Source of the DNA: Christensenella sp. UBA5327
Lineage (GTDB): Bacteria; Bacillota; Clostridia; Christensenellales; Aristaeellaceae
NCBI GenBank assembly: GCA_002411105.1
Contig: DHQX01000019.1
Location: 66,098 to 80,757 of the forward strand
Length of the DNA stretch: 14,660 nt
Direction: 5' to 3'
Shown here: positions 13,101-14,660 of the stretch, piece by piece
Numbering within the stretch: position 1 is the first letter of the stretch
Layout of the letters: every line of letters begins with the position of its first letter
The notes under the pieces: generated by a model
The model's input: only the letters and a program-made list of their open reading frames with translations
Told to the model about the DNA's origin: nothing
Databases searched by the model: none
Made by a program: the position numbers and the translations under genes

Positions 13101-14570
13101 TCAAGGCGTCAGGGTGGTTGGCATCATCAGGCTGATGATGTATTCCGCTTCATCGGGAAGGGATTGGACCAGGTTGACAAGAAGCGCCGGCAGACCCCGG
13201 GTGAGGAGAACCTGGGTGAGATGGCTGTCCTCCTGGCTGCTGACGCCGTCAGAGAAAATCACTTCCACCAGATCTTCCTGGGAAGGCAGGGCGGGAAGCC
13301 TGCTCTCATCAATGGGGGCCTGGGCGTAGTTAAGGGTGACAAGCGCTTCGTTTGAAAGCAGATACAGGCTCAGCCCGCCGCGCTCGCCCCGGCCGGCGAT
13401 GGATACGGTCTTGTCGGACGAAACGGAGATCGGCCCGATGTCCGTGTGCAGGGTGAAGACGGAGGAATGCAGGCTCACCTGCTCGGATTCCGCCAAGGAT
13501 TGCTCGTCGTAGATGGTGATCATGCTGTCTTCTTTGTTGGTGCCAGACAGGATGTCATGGCGCACGGCGTCCCAGTCGGGTTTTTCCTGGCTGTGCGTTT
13601 CACCATCGGGGCTGTCCACAATGAGGACAAAGCGGCTCAGGCGGTCAAAACCGTTTTCATCCCCGCGGTTTAGGAGGCTGAGTCTCATGCGCGGCAGGAC
13701 GGCCTCCTTGGCGTTGATGTCCGTGACCACATAGCTGGCAAGACCGTCCTCGGTCTCATAGATGGTCTGCTCTCCCAGCAGGCGGTTCTCCTGGGCGCCG
13801 GCATCCGCGATGGCTTTTTCGAGCAGCGCGATCACTTCACTGGCGTTCCGGGGGGAAGTGTCCCCTTCCTGCGCGGGCTGCCGCCCCAGCAAGAGGTTCA
13901 CCATCTCCTGGCCCTGCCGGTCCTGCCTGAAGACATCAAGGAGCGCTGAGCCAAGGCCCAAAACCAGCTTATTGTCCACCTCAAAGCTGGTACGCCTGGT
14001 GAATAGTCCCGCGTCGGGAATCTCTTCTTCCACCTGGACGGGCTGCTGGGAGCCGGGCACATTGTTCCTGAAATACTGGTCGATGGCCGTGAGATCGGCA
14101 TTGAACTCGCCCTCTTTGCCAAAGATGTTGTCCACCGTGGGCAGGACATTGATGAAGTTATCCATCGTCTCCTGGGGGACGCGGATGGCGACTCCCGGCA
14201 GCAGGCTTGTGGTGATGGTGGACTGGCTGCCATCCTGGTCATCCACCAGGTAGATATCCGCTATCAGGTCCTCCTGGGTGTCAATCAGGATGCTATTAAG
14301 CCCCGGGCCGCTGAAGACGGTGCCGCGGATTTTGGACAGCGCGCCCACAATCAGCTTGATGGCGGCTTCGCTGTCAGCGCCAAGGGGGAGACTGGGTTGG
14401 TCCTGCGTGCCTGAGGGGCTCAGGAAATTGGCCAGCACATCCCGATCGATGGAGATGGTGAAATCGGTCTGTTCATAGCTGGGGACGCTCTGTGCCAGGG
14501 CGGTGAGGCCGGTGAGCACCAGCGCCAGCGACAGGACCATTGCTGTGATGCGTTTGCGACGGTTAATCAT
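13101..14570 (-). CDS. Large secreted protein of unknown function
   Basis: A 489-residue protein with no family that I recognise. The first ~26 residues are a signal peptide (MINRRKRITAMVLSLALVL, then cleavage after A-L-A before QSV). The mature part has no cysteine, no further membrane span and no visible catalytic motif or sorting signal. It is rich in D, E, S and L, with alternating beta-like stretches (FTISIDRDVLANFL, SILIDTQEDLIADIYLVDD, SVFTLHTDIGPISVSSDKTVSI) and helical parts (NASEVIALLEKAIADAG). The start at 14570 is set by AAGGAGG 6 nt upstream; the 24 extra residues possible from 14642 lack a signal-peptide-like start. No convincing promoter is seen in the 90 bases upstream within the window. 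The second secreted gene follows 36 bp after the stop, suggesting a two-gene operon. Confidence 0.78.
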   Translation of the reverse strand: MINRRKRITAMVLSLALVLTGLTALAQSVPSYEQTDFTISIDRDVLANFLSPSGTQDQPSLPLGADSEAAIKLIVGALSKIRGTVFSGPGLNSILIDTQEDLIADIYLVDDQDGSQSTITTSLLPGVAIRVPQETMDNFINVLPTVDNIFGKEGEFNADLTAIDQYFRNNVPGSQQPVQVEEEIPDAGLFTRRTSFEVDNKLVLGLGSALLDVFRQDRQGQEMVNLLLGRQPAQEGDTSPRNASEVIALLEKAIADAGAQENRLLGEQTIYETEDGLASYVVTDINAKEAVLPRMRLSLLNRGDENGFDRLSRFVLIVDSPDGETHSQEKPDWDAVRHDILSGTNKEDSMITIYDEQSLAESEQVSLHSSVFTLHTDIGPISVSSDKTVSIAGRGERGGLSLYLLSNEALVTLNYAQAPIDESRLPALPSQEDLVEVIFSDGVSSQEDSHLTQVLLTRGLPALLVNLVQSLPDEAEYIISLMMPTTLTP

Positions 14571-14660
14571 TGGGAACCTCCTTGTTGATGCTGCCTTGTG
14601 GAAATCCATTGCCAGAAATCTACCCCGCCCTATTGGCTTCACATCGGGTTAAGTGTCCCC

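Noticed and set aside
1..14660. CRISPR array, tRNA/rRNA genes, insertion sequences or phage genes
   Set aside because: No regularly spaced repeats, tRNA-like cloverleaf, transposase or integrase motif was seen on either strand.

Overview
The window looks like a chromosomal segment of a Gram-positive, Clostridia-type bacterium with a fairly high G+C content. The basis is strong AGGAGG-type ribosome binding sites, SigA-like promoters (TTGACA/TATAAT-like boxes 17-18 bp apart), Rho-independent terminators, and the protein families present. A finer placement, such as a Christensenellales- or Oscillospirales-like lineage, is only a guess. There are no tRNA or rRNA genes, CRISPR arrays, insertion sequences or phage genes. 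The long antisense reading frames are shadows of real genes.

Left part (1-4128, + strand). The window opens inside the ATPase gene of a glycine betaine/proline-type (OpuA/ProV) osmoprotectant importer with C-terminal CBS domains, closed by a good terminator. Next come a helix-turn-helix regulator with a TPR-like C-terminal half and an overlapping (translationally coupled) half-size ABC exporter. A small unrecognised protein follows, behind its own near-consensus promoter. That promoter is embedded in a 9-bp dyad.

Middle part (4220-7413, - strand). Reading right to left: pgsA-like phosphatidyltransferase, guaB (IMP dehydrogenase), a NUDIX hydrolase and a YjbR/MmcQ-family protein. pgsA and guaB each have a clear promoter, and guaB is followed by a textbook terminator. 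That terminator overlaps the longest possible reading of the NUDIX gene and argues for a shorter NUDIX protein.

Sugar transport operon (7573-11488, - strand). One consensus promoter drives a type 1 sugar-binding protein, an RbsA-like double ATPase and an RbsC-like permease, ending in a terminator. A GC-rich hairpin sits between the binding-protein and ATPase genes. Two oddities stand out: the binding protein has a signal peptide without a visible lipobox cysteine, and the permease has about 110 extra N-terminal residues carrying two extra membrane helices and an extracytoplasmic segment.

Right part (11566-14660). A VOC/PhnB-like protein is on the + strand. Convergent to it is a two-gene unit of cysteine-free, apparently secreted proteins of unknown function (489 and 215 residues). 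The smaller one carries a duplicated 12-residue acidic motif. This pair is the least explained part of the window.
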